From an uncultured Sphingomonadales bacterium (GTDB lineage: Bacteria > Pseudomonadota > Alphaproteobacteria > Sphingomonadales > Rhodothalassiaceae), in contig CANMND010000004.1 in the NCBI GenBank assembly GCA_947499155.1, forward strand, positions 140,633 to 204,632: 64,000 bases of DNA, written 5' to 3'. The translations under genes were made by a program, and so were the position numbers. The notes beneath the pieces are model-generated. The model saw only the letters and a list, made by a program, of their open reading frames with translations. It had not been told where the DNA came from and ran no database searches. Positions 49,398 to 59,108 of this stretch are shown here, piece after piece. Position 1 is the stretch's first letter. Every line of letters starts with the position of its first letter.

Positions 49398-52300
49398 TTA
49401 TTCTGCCGGTGTGGGAGCTGATGCGCCGGATTCTCCCAGTCGTTTTTGTTTGTGTCCGCTCCATAGCCCCTTCATGAAGCGTTTGAAATCCTCACCCAAT
49501 CCGTAAAGAGCGGGAACAAGGAAGAGGGTCACAAATGTCGCGACGAGAACGCCAAAGGCAAGCGCCACGACAGTAGGCTTCAAGAACTGTGCCTGGGTTG
49601 AGCGTTCCAGCATCATCGGTAACAGGCTGATGAAGGTGGTAACGGATGTAAGCAGGATGGGCCGGAAGCGGGCAACGCCAGCCTCCACCAGCGCATCAAG
49701 CGCACCGACACCCCGATCTCGCAGTCGTCCGATATAGTCCACCAGCACCAGATTATCGTTCACCACCACACCGGCGGCGGCTGCCAAACCAAAATAGGAA
49801 AAAAGCGCCATAGGCATTCCGAAAATCAGATGCCCCAAAACCGCACCCATAAAGCCGAAAGGAATGGCCGTCATGACCAGAAGCGGCAGGAAATAGGACC
49901 GAAAGGCGACAGCAATGAGGGCGTACATCACGAAAAGGGCGATACCTTCCAAAACCATGATTTCCATCATGAATTCAGCCTCGCCTTCGGCCTGGCCGAT
50001 GGCGCCACGGCTGACACCGGGATAGCGCTTTTCCCAATCAGGATAGAAATTTTCCTGAAGGTCGTCATAGATATCTTTACGCACCTCGCTTGAGAGCTCT
50101 GCACTGATGACTGCGGAGCGTTGGCGTTCACGGCGATCGATCCGTTTCAGGCCCGGTTCAAATGAGATATCTGCAACAGTGAACAGGGGCACTTCACGAC
50201 CATCGGGTGCGCGCAGTCGGAAATTGGTCAGGCTGTCCATTGATGTGCGGGATTCTTTTGGATAGCGGACGAAGACCTTGACGTCATTGCCTTCCCGCGG
50301 CAGTCGCTGCACTTCTTCGCCATAATAAGCCTGCCGGACCTGCCGTGAGACATCGGCCAGGGTAAAGCCCAGCTCTTGCGCCCCGGGCTTGAGGGAAAAG
50401 CGTACTTCTTCCATGGCAGTTTGCAGCGAATCGCGGATATTGAAGACGGTTTCATAGGTGCCGAGCTGGTTTTTAAGGTCATCCACCGCTGCCCTCAAGA
50501 CATCAAGGTCCGTATGATTGATGGCCAGTTCGATCTCAGGCTGTTTTTGGTTGAGGGTGTACCCCACTTCCAGGTTTTCGGCGTCGGGAATGTCGCCAAT
50601 CAGCTCGCGCAGACGGTCCGCTGCTTGTTTTGCCGACATCTCGCGCATTTCCGCTGGAGTCAGGCGAACCAGCGCAAGGACCGAGCCGGGACGGGCGCGT
50701 GTGTACCAGTTTTCCACCAGCTTTAGGGAGCCGTCAGAGCTTTGATTAGCCTCTTCTTCCAGTGCTTCTTCAGCCTGCTGTAGCTGTGCCAGAATTTCCA
50801 GCGCCCGGGCATAGGGTGTGCCTTCAGGCAGGGTGACGTTTACGGAAATCTGTTCTGATTCCACTTCCGGCATAAAGCTGAATTTGAGCCAGCCCGAACT
50901 GACAAATCCGATTGAAAAAATAAGAGCGGCGATGAAGACGCTGGCAGTTAACCCGCGCCATTTGATGATCGCCAGTAACCAGCGGCGATAGGTGGTTTGT
51001 GCAAAGTGGGTGATGGAAGATGCGATGCGTTTTTGAATACGTCCGAAGCGGCCGATTTTCTCCTTTTGCTTCATGTGGCTCAAATGAGCAGGCAGGATCA
51101 GTAGTGCTTCGATCAGGGAAAAGCTTAAGGCAGCAATGACAATGATTGAGATATGGCGGGTGAATTCCACCTCTACTCCGGACAGAAACAGCCAGGGGGC
51201 AAAGACCACCATCGTGGTGGCAACAGCGTAAATGATCGGCTTTGCCACAAGCTGTGTGCCCAATATGGCGCTATCCAGGCCGCCGCCGGTCTGCTCCGTT
51301 TCTTCATGAACACTTTCACCGACGACGATGGCGTCATCGACGACGACCCCGATCACCAGCAAAAAGGCAAAGAGGGACAGAAAGTTGAGAGAGACCCCAC
51401 TTGCCGGCAGGAAAATAAATGCGCCAGCATAGGCAGTGCCTATTCCCACAGTCACCCATAGGGCGACCTGGGGGCGGAGCGACAAAATCAGAACGCCGAA
51501 CACCAAAAACAGGCCGATCAGGGCTGATTTGGAGATTGTCTCCATGCGGTCGTAATAGGCTTTTGATTCATCGGCATAAAGCGTGAGAGTGACACCTTCC
51601 GGCATTCTGGCCTGTGCGTCCTTAAGCCATGTGCGTACAGATGTTGATGTTTTGACCACATTCATGATCTCGGTGCTCATGACCTGTACAAGAATGGCAT
51701 GTTCGCCATTGAGACTGGCCTGAAGATCCACATCTTCAAAGCCATCGATCACACGAGCCACATCCCCGACGCGGATGGTGCCGCCATTGGGGATCTGGCG
51801 AATGACGATATTCTCGAAATCCTCCTGGCTGTTGGCAAGGTTGCGGGCGCGGAGTTGCACGTCACCGGTGTCGGTCTTGACGATGCCCGATGATAGATTG
51901 ATGGAACTGCCTCGAATGGCTGTGGCCACTTCATCAAAGCTTAGACCGTAACGGCGCATGGCAGGTTCGGACAGTTCGATTGAGACCTCTTCAGCACGGG
52001 CGCCAAACAATTCAACAATTGATGCGCCGGGCAAAAGAGCAATTTCGTCACGGATTTTTTCAGCAGTGCGTTTCAGAATGCGCTCGTCCACATCGCCGCT
52101 GACGCCGATGCGGATCATTTCGTTGCGGGTCAAAATTTCACGGACCCGGGGCGGCTCGATATCCCTTGGCAATGTTGAAATACTGTCGATACGAAGTTTT
52201 ACATCATTGATAAAGCGATCCATATCCACCTGGCGCGACGCCTCGATATAGATGAGACCCGAGTTTTCAGCCGCTATGGAGCGAATACGCTTTATATTAT

Positions 52301-52526
52301 CAAGATCAGCCAGGGAATCCTCGATTCGGATGATGATCTGTTCTTCAATTTCCTGAGGTGCTGCACCGGGCCATGTGACCGTCACCTCAACCCAGTTGAC
52401 ACGGAAGGTTGGCCAGACTTCACGCTCCATGGAAATAAAGGAGAGGATTCCGGAAATCAGTATGCCCACCATAAGCAGATTGGCAGCGACGGTGTTTCTG
52501 GCCCACCAGGCAATGACTGCGTTCAT
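49398..52526 (-). CDS. RND efflux transporter, inner-membrane permease
   Basis: 1042 residues from ATG 52526 (a TTG two codons earlier overlaps the adaptor gene stop). It has the 12-helix AcrB-like layout: helix 1 at about 12-30, a large periplasmic loop, helices 2-6 from about 335, a second periplasmic loop and helices 8-12 at the end. The proton-relay motif VVDDAIVVGESVHEE is intact. It should export drugs, lipophilic compounds or fatty acids by proton exchange; sequence does not give the substrate. The tail after about residue 1020 is short and polar. No outer-membrane TolC gene is present. Confidence 0.93.
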   Translation of the reverse strand: MNAVIAWWARNTVAANLLMVGILISGILSFISMEREVWPTFRVNWVEVTVTWPGAAPQEIEEQIIIRIEDSLADLDNIKRIRSIAAENSGLIYIEASRQVDMDRFINDVKLRIDSISTLPRDIEPPRVREILTRNEMIRIGVSGDVDERILKRTAEKIRDEIALLPGASIVELFGARAEEVSIELSEPAMRRYGLSFDEVATAIRGSSINLSSGIVKTDTGDVQLRARNLANSQEDFENIVIRQIPNGGTIRVGDVARVIDGFEDVDLQASLNGEHAILVQVMSTEIMNVVKTSTSVRTWLKDAQARMPEGVTLTLYADESKAYYDRMETISKSALIGLFLVFGVLILSLRPQVALWVTVGIGTAYAGAFIFLPASGVSLNFLSLFAFLLVIGVVVDDAIVVGESVHEETEQTGGGLDSAILGTQLVAKPIIYAVATTMVVFAPWLFLSGVEVEFTRHISIIVIAALSFSLIEALLILPAHLSHMKQKEKIGRFGRIQKRIASSITHFAQTTYRRWLLAIIKWRGLTASVFIAALIFSIGFVSSGWLKFSFMPEVESEQISVNVTLPEGTPYARALEILAQLQQAEEALEEEANQSSDGSLKLVENWYTRARPGSVLALVRLTPAEMREMSAKQAADRLRELIGDIPDAENLEVGYTLNQKQPEIELAINHTDLDVLRAAVDDLKNQLGTYETVFNIRDSLQTAMEEVRFSLKPGAQELGFTLADVSRQVRQAYYGEEVQRLPREGNDVKVFVRYPKESRTSMDSLTNFRLRAPDGREVPLFTVADISFEPGLKRIDRRERQRSAVISAELSSEVRKDIYDDLQENFYPDWEKRYPGVSRGAIGQAEGEAEFMMEIMVLEGIALFVMYALIAVAFRSYFLPLLVMTAIPFGFMGAVLGHLIFGMPMALFSYFGLAAAAGVVVNDNLVLVDYIGRLRDRGVGALDALVEAGVARFRPILLTSVTTFISLLPMMLERSTQAQFLKPTVVALAFGVLVATFVTLFLVPALYGLGEDFKRFMKGLWSGHKQKRLGESGASAPTPAE

Positions 52527-52528
52527 TG

Positions 52529-53737
52529 TCAATTGCCCCCTGATTTCGCGGCCTGAGCCAAAGTGGGGGCCGGTGTCCGGGTGATGGGTTCTATCGCCAT
52601 GCCTTCGCGAATTTCACGCACCGGGGATACGATCACGCGTTCGCCGGCCTTGATACCACTTGATACAATCACGCGATTTTCATCGGCGGACAGGATTGAG
52701 ATTCTGCGTTGCGTGAAGGTGTTGTCTTCTGTCGCCACAAAGACCTGGTTTTTGCCACGGAGAGCCGTGCGGGGAATGATGACAATATCATCACGCACCT
52801 GCCCGTCGATGGAGGCGGTCACAAATAGCCCGACCGGGAGGGGGATACCGTCTGCGGACCCTTCACCATAAGGATCGAGGACTTGAGCGATGGCATAAAA
52901 CAGACGGGTGTCCTTGTCGATTGCAGCAGCCGTGCGCACAATGCGCCCTTCCCATTGGCGAACCTTGCCTGAAAGTTGCGCGCTGAAGCGGACGCGGGGG
53001 GCATGGTCATAATCGCTGGCCTCAAAAGCGATCGGCAAGCCAAGTTCGAATAGCTGCTGATCGGTTACAGGCAGGCGCACTTCGACAATCTCGGTGGAAA
53101 AGACGCGGGCAATCCGGGTACCCTGGCTTACATATTGGCCAAGGTCAGCGTTCTTCTCACGAATTCGCCCGCTGAAAGGGGCGCTTATTTTTGTTCTCTC
53201 CAGATCAAGCAAGGCCCGCTTGCGCCGTGCCTTTGCCGATTCCAGATTTGCGCGGGCCTGTGCTACATGGGGGAGCTTTAAGGCAAGGGCCGTCGGCTTG
53301 TCCTTGATCTCCTCCCACTCCCACTGCCGTGCGGCAATCTCTGCCCGCGCTTCTTCTTGTGCCAGCGCCAGTTCTGCATTGGCGACCTGGGCTTCAGCCT
53401 CGGTCAGGGCAAAGTCATAGTCAGCCGATTCTATGGATATCAGCGTCTCACCGGCTTTGAATATGCCGCCATCGGCAAAGGTGGGGGAGACAGAGACAAT
53501 TTTCCCTGAAACCTGTGTCACAAGGTCAATTTCTGTTCGTGATGCGACCGTACCTTGCGTTTCAATCGTCAGGGTCACCGGCGCACTAAAGGCATTTTCC
53601 ACATAGAGTGCAGGGATGCCTGCCCTGGGGGCGTCTGTTTTTTCCGGGGCAGGTTTAGTTGCATGCAGGGCCATCATTCCGGCAATGCCTAGAGCAATGA
53701 CAAAGATCGGTAGCATCACAATGAGTAATTTCCTCAC
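52529..53737 (-). CDS. RND efflux periplasmic adaptor subunit
   Basis: About 402 residues from the GTG at 53737, supported by GAGGAG eight bases upstream; an ATG at 53803 is possible but has no ribosome-binding site. An N-terminal membrane anchor, lipoyl half-motifs around a long alpha hairpin (about 110-200), a beta-barrel and a membrane-proximal domain follow the AcrA/HlyD plan. It bridges the permease to an outer-membrane channel and overlaps the permease gene region, so the two are co-expressed. Confidence 0.93.
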   Translation of the reverse strand: MRKLLIVMLPIFVIALGIAGMMALHATKPAPEKTDAPRAGIPALYVENAFSAPVTLTIETQGTVASRTEIDLVTQVSGKIVSVSPTFADGGIFKAGETLISIESADYDFALTEAEAQVANAELALAQEEARAEIAARQWEWEEIKDKPTALALKLPHVAQARANLESAKARRKRALLDLERTKISAPFSGRIREKNADLGQYVSQGTRIARVFSTEIVEVRLPVTDQQLFELGLPIAFEASDYDHAPRVRFSAQLSGKVRQWEGRIVRTAAAIDKDTRLFYAIAQVLDPYGEGSADGIPLPVGLFVTASIDGQVRDDIVIIPRTALRGKNQVFVATEDNTFTQRRISILSADENRVIVSSGIKAGERVIVSPVREIREGMAIEPITRTPAPTLAQAAKSGGN

Positions 53738-53830
53738 AGTGCCTTCTCCTCGCTGGCGTCTGTCCTGTTGTTTTGCGTCTTTGTGCGCGCAGGATTCCGA
53801 CATGTGCCATATAGTTATTTTGAGCTGTCT

Positions 53831-53868
53831 ATCTGATATATATCATATCAATATATATCAGATGTCAA
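53831..53868 (-). promoter_or_regulatory. Promoter and likely repressor operator of the RND operon
   Basis: A perfect 13-bp inverted repeat (arms ATCTGATATATAT at 53831-53843 and ATATATATCAGAT at 53851-53863, 7-base spacer) lies next to an exact minus-strand -35 TTGACA (53863-53868). A -10 such as TGATAT (17-base spacing) or TATGAT falls inside the repeat. A dimeric repressor bound here would block RNA polymerase. No regulator gene is adjacent. Confidence 0.7.
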
Positions 53869-53895
53869 ATAAAAGCTGCCAGCATAGGGTAATTT

Positions 53896-54630
53896 TTATA
53901 AGATATGGAGGAAGTGCACGAGCAGTGAACTGAGAATTCCCAGTCCAAATGCAAGTGTGCTGCCTTTTTGATTTTCATGTTCCACATGAGGAACCAGATG
54001 GGATGCGCCGACATAAACCAAGGCGCCAGCTGAGATAGCCAGCATCCAGCCCAGAGGTTCACCGACCAACTGGCTGATGAACGGATAGCTCACGACCATG
54101 CCAAGAGGTGTGGTGGCGGCAGCAGCCAAAAAGGCGACTACGAGTGCCCGGCGCTCGCTGAGGCCGCCACGCAGCAGTAACACATAAGCTATAATGCCTT
54201 CAGGGAACTCGTGGAGCAGCAGGCCGCTGACCGCGACCATGCCGGTATAGGCATCTATGGAAAATGCTGAGGAATAAACAATGCCGTCAATGAAGGAATG
54301 GACAGCAATACCAGCGATGGGGATAAAGGCGAGGGCTCGTTGTTCTTCGTGCGTGGCATGGCCCTTGCGGCCAAGCCCCAGGCCCAGGCCGTACATCAAA
54401 AGATAACCCGCTACGATAAAAAGAGGACCATATGCGGCCGCTCGACTTAATGATTGCGGGATCAGGTGCAGAAAAGCAGCGGAAATAAGAATACCGGCAG
54501 CGAAGGCCGCAAACAGGACGCTGTTGTCCCTGCCCCACTTGTTAAAATAGCGGATTGTCAAAAGCCCTGTGAAATTCACAAGGGCTGCGAGCAGGCTGAG
54601 ACTGAATGCGAGTGTAAATGTGCTGGTCAC
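53896..54630 (-). CDS. ZIP family metal transporter
   Basis: 244 residues with about eight membrane helices. The two ZIP metal-site motifs are present, HSFIDG in helix 4 and HEFPEG in helix 5. A histidine/glutamate-containing loop (GHATHEEQ) sits before helix 4. It should import zinc or another divalent metal. It starts with GTG and lacks a clear ribosome-binding site. The gene is transcribed alone, with a Zur-box-like sequence 17-39 bases upstream. Confidence 0.92.
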   Translation of the reverse strand: MTSTFTLAFSLSLLAALVNFTGLLTIRYFNKWGRDNSVLFAAFAAGILISAAFLHLIPQSLSRAAAYGPLFIVAGYLLMYGLGLGLGRKGHATHEEQRALAFIPIAGIAVHSFIDGIVYSSAFSIDAYTGMVAVSGLLLHEFPEGIIAYVLLLRGGLSERRALVVAFLAAAATTPLGMVVSYPFISQLVGEPLGWMLAISAGALVYVGASHLVPHVEHENQKGSTLAFGLGILSSLLVHFLHIL

Positions 54631-54646
54631 AATAAGCGCGCCGGAA

Positions 54647-54669
54647 AAAGTGTTATAATGTAGCGTTTA
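54647..54669 (-). promoter_or_regulatory. Candidate Zur box upstream of the ZIP transporter gene
   Basis: The 23-base segment contains TGTTATAATGTAGC, matching about 17 of 23 positions of the enterobacterial Zur consensus as I recall it (core TGTTATAATATAACA). One half is near perfect and the other degenerate. Its minus-strand TATAAC could be the -10, so Zur binding would repress the importer when zinc is ample. Confidence 0.5.
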
Positions 54670-54782
54670 GCACGGTGGCTTTTAAACCGTACAGAGAAAT
54701 TCTGCCATCCGTGCATTTTATTCTATAAGACGGCGAGAATGCGATGCGTTGGCGGCCTGTTATCCATGGGCTTGTTAGGCGG

Positions 54783-55697
54783 TCAGCTTTTCGTTCCAGG
54801 AGCACGGATCAGGGTGCCAACTCCATGTTCGGTGAAGATTTCAAGCAGGGACGCATGGGGAACACGCCCGTTCATGATAACGGCGGCTGCAACTCCGTGC
54901 TCCACCGCATTCAGGCATGTAGTTGCCTTGGGTATCATTCCGCCATGAATGACACCATTTTCAATTAATGCCTGTGCTTCGTCATGGGAAAGCTCAGAGA
55001 TGTGATCGCCGTCCCCATTGCGAATCCCTTCCACATCGGTCAGCAGCAGAAATCGCTCAGCCTTCAGTGCCTGGGCAACTGCACCTGCCATGGTGTCGGC
55101 GTTGATATTGAACGTCTCGCCTGATGCCCCCAGCCCAATCGGGGCGATGACCGGAATAAGCCCGGCATCAAGGAAACGCGACAGGGTTTTTGCATCGACA
55201 AACTCAGGCTCACCAACAAAGCCCAGGTCGAGGACTTCTTCAATATGGCTGTCGGGGTCACGCTTAGTGCGCCGCACCGGGCGTGCGCGCACAAATCCGC
55301 CATCCTTGCCTGACAGACCAACCGCCATACCGCCTGCTTGTGAAATGGCGGCGACCAGGCCCTTGTTGATAGAGCCAGATAAAACCATTTCGACAATACC
55401 CACCGTTTCCTGATCGGTGACGCGCAGCCCGTCTACGAAGCTGCTTTTGATCTTCAGCCGTTCCAGCATGGCGCCAATCTGCGGTCCGCCACCATGGACC
55501 ACCACAATATTTATGCCCACCTGCTTGAGCAGGACCATGTCTTCGGCAAAGCTGCGGGCGATGGCTTCATCACCCATGGCATGCCCGCCATATTTGACGA
55601 CAAATGTCTTGCCGGCATAGCGACGCATATAGGGAAGCGCCTCTGACAGGATGGCAGCTTTGTTCTGTAGCGTGCGCTTTGTGTTGGTATCAGACAT
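54783..55697 (-). CDS. argB: Acetylglutamate kinase
   Basis: 304 residues of the amino-acid kinase family. Visible are the phosphate-binding KYGGHAMG and [10 protein letters not shown], and the ATP-site segment [11 protein letters not shown]. It phosphorylates N-acetylglutamate, the second and usually feedback-controlled step of arginine synthesis. The N-terminal helix (about 1-25) fits the arginine-sensitive hexameric type. It is downstream of engB in the yidC block. Confidence 0.97.
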   Translation of the reverse strand: MSDTNTKRTLQNKAAILSEALPYMRRYAGKTFVVKYGGHAMGDEAIARSFAEDMVLLKQVGINIVVVHGGGPQIGAMLERLKIKSSFVDGLRVTDQETVGIVEMVLSGSINKGLVAAISQAGGMAVGLSGKDGGFVRARPVRRTKRDPDSHIEEVLDLGFVGEPEFVDAKTLSRFLDAGLIPVIAPIGLGASGETFNINADTMAGAVAQALKAERFLLLTDVEGIRNGDGDHISELSHDEAQALIENGVIHGGMIPKATTCLNAVEHGVAAAVIMNGRVPHASLLEIFTEHGVGTLIRAPGTKS

Positions 55698-55797
55698 GGG
55701 GGATCACTTTTGTCTGGGGGCGTGGAATGGCAGCAGCCCGGTATTGGATTCAGGATTTGGGGAACGCTATGCAAAAGCCTGGCGGATGGCAAATGGT

Positions 55798-56472
55798 TCA
55801 GTGATGGGCAAAGCCTGCAATATCTGCACGTAGCAGATCTAGCCCTCGCCCCTTTTCCGACGATGTCGCGTGAACGACCGGATGACAAGCAACATAGGTA
55901 CGGGCTTCATCGACTACAGCCTTAAGGGTATTGTCCAGTTCTCCCGCTTTCAGCTTGTCGATTTTTGTAAGGACAATTTGATAAGAAACAGCCGCCTCAT
56001 CCATCATGCGCATGATCTCGCGGTCATTGTCCTTGAGGCCATGGCGTGAATCGATCAAAAGCATAACTCGCCGCAGAACTGCCCGTCCGCGCAGATAGTC
56101 ACGAATGGTATGAGTCCATGCTTTGACCTTGGTCCGCGTGACCTTGGCATACCCATAGCCAGGCAAATCTACAAGAATGAGACCGGCGTTCGCCTCGGCC
56201 CCCATGTGGAAAAAATTAAGCTCTTGGGTGCGGCCCGGCGTATTTGATGTCCGTGCAAGGGTGGTGCGGTTTGTCAGGGCATTTAAAAGCGATGACTTCC
56301 CGACATTGGACCGTCCGGCAAAGGCAATCTCCGGCAGGCTTGCCTGTGGCAGATGGGCCATGTCGGGCACCCCATAAAGAAAGGTGCAGGGGCCAGCAAA
56401 CAGCAGTCTGCCTTTCTCGACCCGTTCGGCCTCGATTTTATCGTCATTGGATGGGTCTGTTGCCGTTGTCAT
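55798..56472 (-). CDS. engB: Ribosome biogenesis GTP-binding protein EngB (YihA/YsxC)
   Basis: 224 residues. GTPase motifs are GRSNVGKSSLLNAL (G1), DLPGYGYAK (G3) and TKIDKLK (G4), and HATSSEKGRG is the G5 region. It helps assemble the large ribosomal subunit. An N-terminal extension of about 25 residues precedes the G domain. The gene begins seven bases after yidC. Confidence 0.96.
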   Translation of the reverse strand: MTTATDPSNDDKIEAERVEKGRLLFAGPCTFLYGVPDMAHLPQASLPEIAFAGRSNVGKSSLLNALTNRTTLARTSNTPGRTQELNFFHMGAEANAGLILVDLPGYGYAKVTRTKVKAWTHTIRDYLRGRAVLRRVMLLIDSRHGLKDNDREIMRMMDEAAVSYQIVLTKIDKLKAGELDNTLKAVVDEARTYVACHPVVHATSSEKGRGLDLLRADIAGFAHH

Positions 56473-56479
56473 GACCTGC

Positions 56480-58252
56480 TCATGTGCTGGCGGGTGAGGC
56501 TACGCCATGCTTGCGCATGATCACCCATTGTTGGGCAGCAGATAGAATAGTGTTCCATGTCCAGTACATCACAAGACCCGCCGGGAAAGACGCCATGATA
56601 AACACGAAGATGAAGGGCATGGCCAGCATCACCCTTTGCTGCATGGCGTCGCCTGATGCCGGATTCAGGCGGAACTGAAAGAACATGGCAATGCCCATGA
56701 TCGCAGGCCAGACACCAACGGCGAGAAAGCTCGGTGGATCCCAGGGGATAAGGCCAAACAGATTGGTCAAAAGCAAGGGATCTGCAGCAGACAGGTCTGT
56801 CACCCAGAACAGTCCGGGTTGATGGCGCATTTCAATGGTAACGAACAAAACCTTGTAGAGCGCGAAAAACACGGGCAACTGCGCCAACATGGGCAGGCAG
56901 CCCGACAAGGGGTTGATTTTTTCCTTCTTGTAAAGCGCCATCATCTCTTGCTGGAGACGTGGTTTGTCATCCTTATAGCGCTGTTGCAAAGCCTTCATTT
57001 TAGGCTGCACCAGCTTCATCTTGCTCATGGAGATATATGACTTGTTGGCAAGCGGGAAGAACAACAGCTTGACGATAAGCGTCAGGGCCAAGATCGAAAG
57101 GCCGAAATTGCCAAAAAGCCCATAAAGAAAGTCAAGAACGTAAAAGATTGGCTTGGTCAGGAAAATGAACCAGCCCCAATCAATAGCGCGGTCGAACAGT
57201 TTGATATCATAGGCGCTTTCATAGCGCTGGATCACGTCAACTTCCTTGGCACCTGCAAAAAGACGCACGGTGACGCTTTTTGTTCCACCAGCGGCGATGA
57301 CTATTTCGTCTTCCAGATAGTCGGCCTGATAGCGGGGTGTACCATCGGAACTATGGATGAACCTGCCTTTAAAAGGGACAGTCTGTTCAGGAACCAGAGC
57401 GGTCAGCCAGTATTTGTCCGTCAGCCCCAGCCATCCGCCAACACTGTTTGCCAAATAGGGACCATCCTTGCGCAGGTCTTTATAGTCAGTTTCCTTGAGG
57501 CTGCCTTCCAAAACGCCAATAGGGCCTTCATGGATGACAAAAAACTTGGATACCTTGGGTTCGCCACGGCGGTTGATCAGGCCATAAGGCGCCATGATAA
57601 CCGGGGTCTCTTTCAGATTTCGTACTGTTTGCGTGATGGTAAAAAGAAAATCCTCGTCCACCTCGATCCGGCGCTCGAATTCCAGTCCCTGAGCATTGGT
57701 CCAGCTAAGCGTGACGGGGGAGTCGGGTCCAAGCTGGCGATCGGTCGTTTGCCACGGTGTTGACGGGCCTGGAACATCAATGCCGAGCTCTGCCCTTGCT
57801 GTCCATCCAAAGGACGCATAATAGGCACTCTCGCTCCCAGCCGGGTTGAGCAAGGTCACGGGATCAGAGCCTTTTTCGACACTTACAAAATAATCGGCGA
57901 GGGTAAGGTCATCAATCAGTCCGCCTGTGAGCGCAATCGAACCTTTAAGGCGGGGCGTTTCAATAGCGATTCGCTGGCTATTTGCCAGTGCTTCGCTACG
58001 GCTAAGGCCAATCTTGCTTGAAAGCAGCGGCGTCGTGCCCGTTGAGGCACTTTCATGCCGGGGAACGATTCCATCACTGACTTGCTGGCCAACGCCCGGA
58101 GATGCTGCATCCTGCCCGCCATTGATCAGTTCCGTCTGCGCCGCTTGTTCATGGGCGGCCTGTCTTTGCGGTTTGACATAAAAATAATCGTATGCCAGCA
58201 AAACCCCGATGATCAGGGTCATGGCGAGAAGCATGTTTTTCTGTTCGTTCAT
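56480..58252 (-). CDS. yidC: Membrane protein insertase YidC
   Basis: 590 residues with an N-terminal membrane helix, a large periplasmic domain (about 60-360) and five C-terminal helices that form the insertase core. The core includes a basic loop (MKLVQPKMKALQQRYKDDKPR) with PKMKALQ, and NPLSGCLPMLAQLP. It inserts and folds inner-membrane proteins with or without SecYEG. It lies between yidD and engB. Confidence 0.97.
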   Translation of the reverse strand: MNEQKNMLLAMTLIIGVLLAYDYFYVKPQRQAAHEQAAQTELINGGQDAASPGVGQQVSDGIVPRHESASTGTTPLLSSKIGLSRSEALANSQRIAIETPRLKGSIALTGGLIDDLTLADYFVSVEKGSDPVTLLNPAGSESAYYASFGWTARAELGIDVPGPSTPWQTTDRQLGPDSPVTLSWTNAQGLEFERRIEVDEDFLFTITQTVRNLKETPVIMAPYGLINRRGEPKVSKFFVIHEGPIGVLEGSLKETDYKDLRKDGPYLANSVGGWLGLTDKYWLTALVPEQTVPFKGRFIHSSDGTPRYQADYLEDEIVIAAGGTKSVTVRLFAGAKEVDVIQRYESAYDIKLFDRAIDWGWFIFLTKPIFYVLDFLYGLFGNFGLSILALTLIVKLLFFPLANKSYISMSKMKLVQPKMKALQQRYKDDKPRLQQEMMALYKKEKINPLSGCLPMLAQLPVFFALYKVLFVTIEMRHQPGLFWVTDLSAADPLLLTNLFGLIPWDPPSFLAVGVWPAIMGIAMFFQFRLNPASGDAMQQRVMLAMPFIFVFIMASFPAGLVMYWTWNTILSAAQQWVIMRKHGVASPAST

Positions 58253-58292
58253 CGGTTATCCAGAGGCATTCGGGGATTGTCCAGGAGTGCGG

Positions 58293-58559
58293 TCATAACG
58301 GGTCGTGTCGGCAGATGTGATCCGTTGCATGCGCGCTTTCATCAGGCACCGGATCATAGCCATGGCCACCCCACGGGTGGCAACGCATAATGCGCCTTAT
58401 AGCCATCAAGCCACCCCGGCGTCCACCATGTCGGCGCACGGCCTCGAGTGCATATGCAGAACAGGTCGGCTGAAAACGACATGACGGCCCTAAAAGTGGC
58501 GAAAGAACAAGCCGGTAAAGGGAAATCAATCCGACGAGAAAGCGTGCTGTCATGCTCAT
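58293..58559 (-). CDS. yidD: Membrane protein insertion efficiency factor YidD
   Basis: 88 residues from the ATG at 58559, which overlaps the rnpA stop as ATGA. The conserved [15 protein letters not shown] motif and [13 protein letters not shown] end identify YidD. An amphipathic N-terminal helix would bind the membrane. It supports YidC-dependent insertion. Upstream in-frame codons inside rnpA exist but are not typical. Confidence 0.94.
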   Translation of the reverse strand: MSMTARFLVGLISLYRLVLSPLLGPSCRFQPTCSAYALEAVRRHGGRRGGLMAIRRIMRCHPWGGHGYDPVPDESAHATDHICRHDPL

Positions 58560-58951
58560 GGGTCTTTCATGAGTGACAGCTTCTTCAGCGCTCTTGTCAG
58601 ATCGCTTTCCAGTGCCTTCCATGGCCTTGTTCCTGTTGTGTTGCGGGCGATCAGCACATAATCCATATCGGGCTGCGCACGTTCTGGCAAAACGATTCGG
58701 GCAACTTCACGCAAGCGACGCTTTGCCCGATTCCTTGCCACCGCATTCCCAACTCGCTTGCTCGCAGTGAAACCTATTCCGATCTGTCCGGATCCATTCC
58801 CTTGTCCATCGCCATTGCCATGCCATGTGGCATTGCGTGGCGCTGCCTGCAAGACCAGCCCCGGCATGGCAGCTTTTTTCCCACTGCCAGCCACCCGCAG
58901 AAAGTCCCGCCTTTGGCGCAGTTTTTCAAGGGACACTACAGAAAAGTTCAT
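58556..58951 (-). CDS. rnpA: Ribonuclease P protein component
   Basis: 131 residues from ATG 58951; other starts (ATG 58975, 59002) are open but extend beyond the family start near [13 protein letters not shown]. The RNR signature [15 protein letters not shown] is intact. The protein helps the RNase P RNA mature tRNA 5' ends, including the tRNA-Ser here. A glycine/asparagine-rich insert ([13 protein letters not shown]) breaks the chain before the signature, which is unusual. Confidence 0.93.
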   Translation of the reverse strand: MNFSVVSLEKLRQRRDFLRVAGSGKKAAMPGLVLQAAPRNATWHGNGDGQGNGSGQIGIGFTASKRVGNAVARNRAKRRLREVARIVLPERAQPDMDYVLIARNTTGTRPWKALESDLTRALKKLSLMKDP

Positions 58952-58988
58952 GGCTGATTCACCAGCAGGAGCCATGGGTTCAAACGAC

Positions 58989-59024
58989 AACACCGGCCGC
59001 AACTGGTAGCGGCCGGTGTTTTTT
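58989..59024 (+). terminator. GC-rich hairpin with T-tract, oriented against rpmH-rnpA
   Basis: A perfect 12-bp stem (AACACCGGCCGC with GCGGCCGGTGTT, 8-base loop) is followed by T only on the plus strand. In the rpmH-rnpA transcript it is a strong stem preceded by A residues, so it resembles a terminator for antisense transcription or a processing or translation element rather than an end for rpmH. Confidence 0.55.
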
Positions 59025-59108
59025 GTTCGTCTGACATGTCTTGATCACTTCACACAGTGCGAGGAGCTACTGTGACAAAAGCCCTCGTTATGGTGATAGA
59101 CCAAAGAC

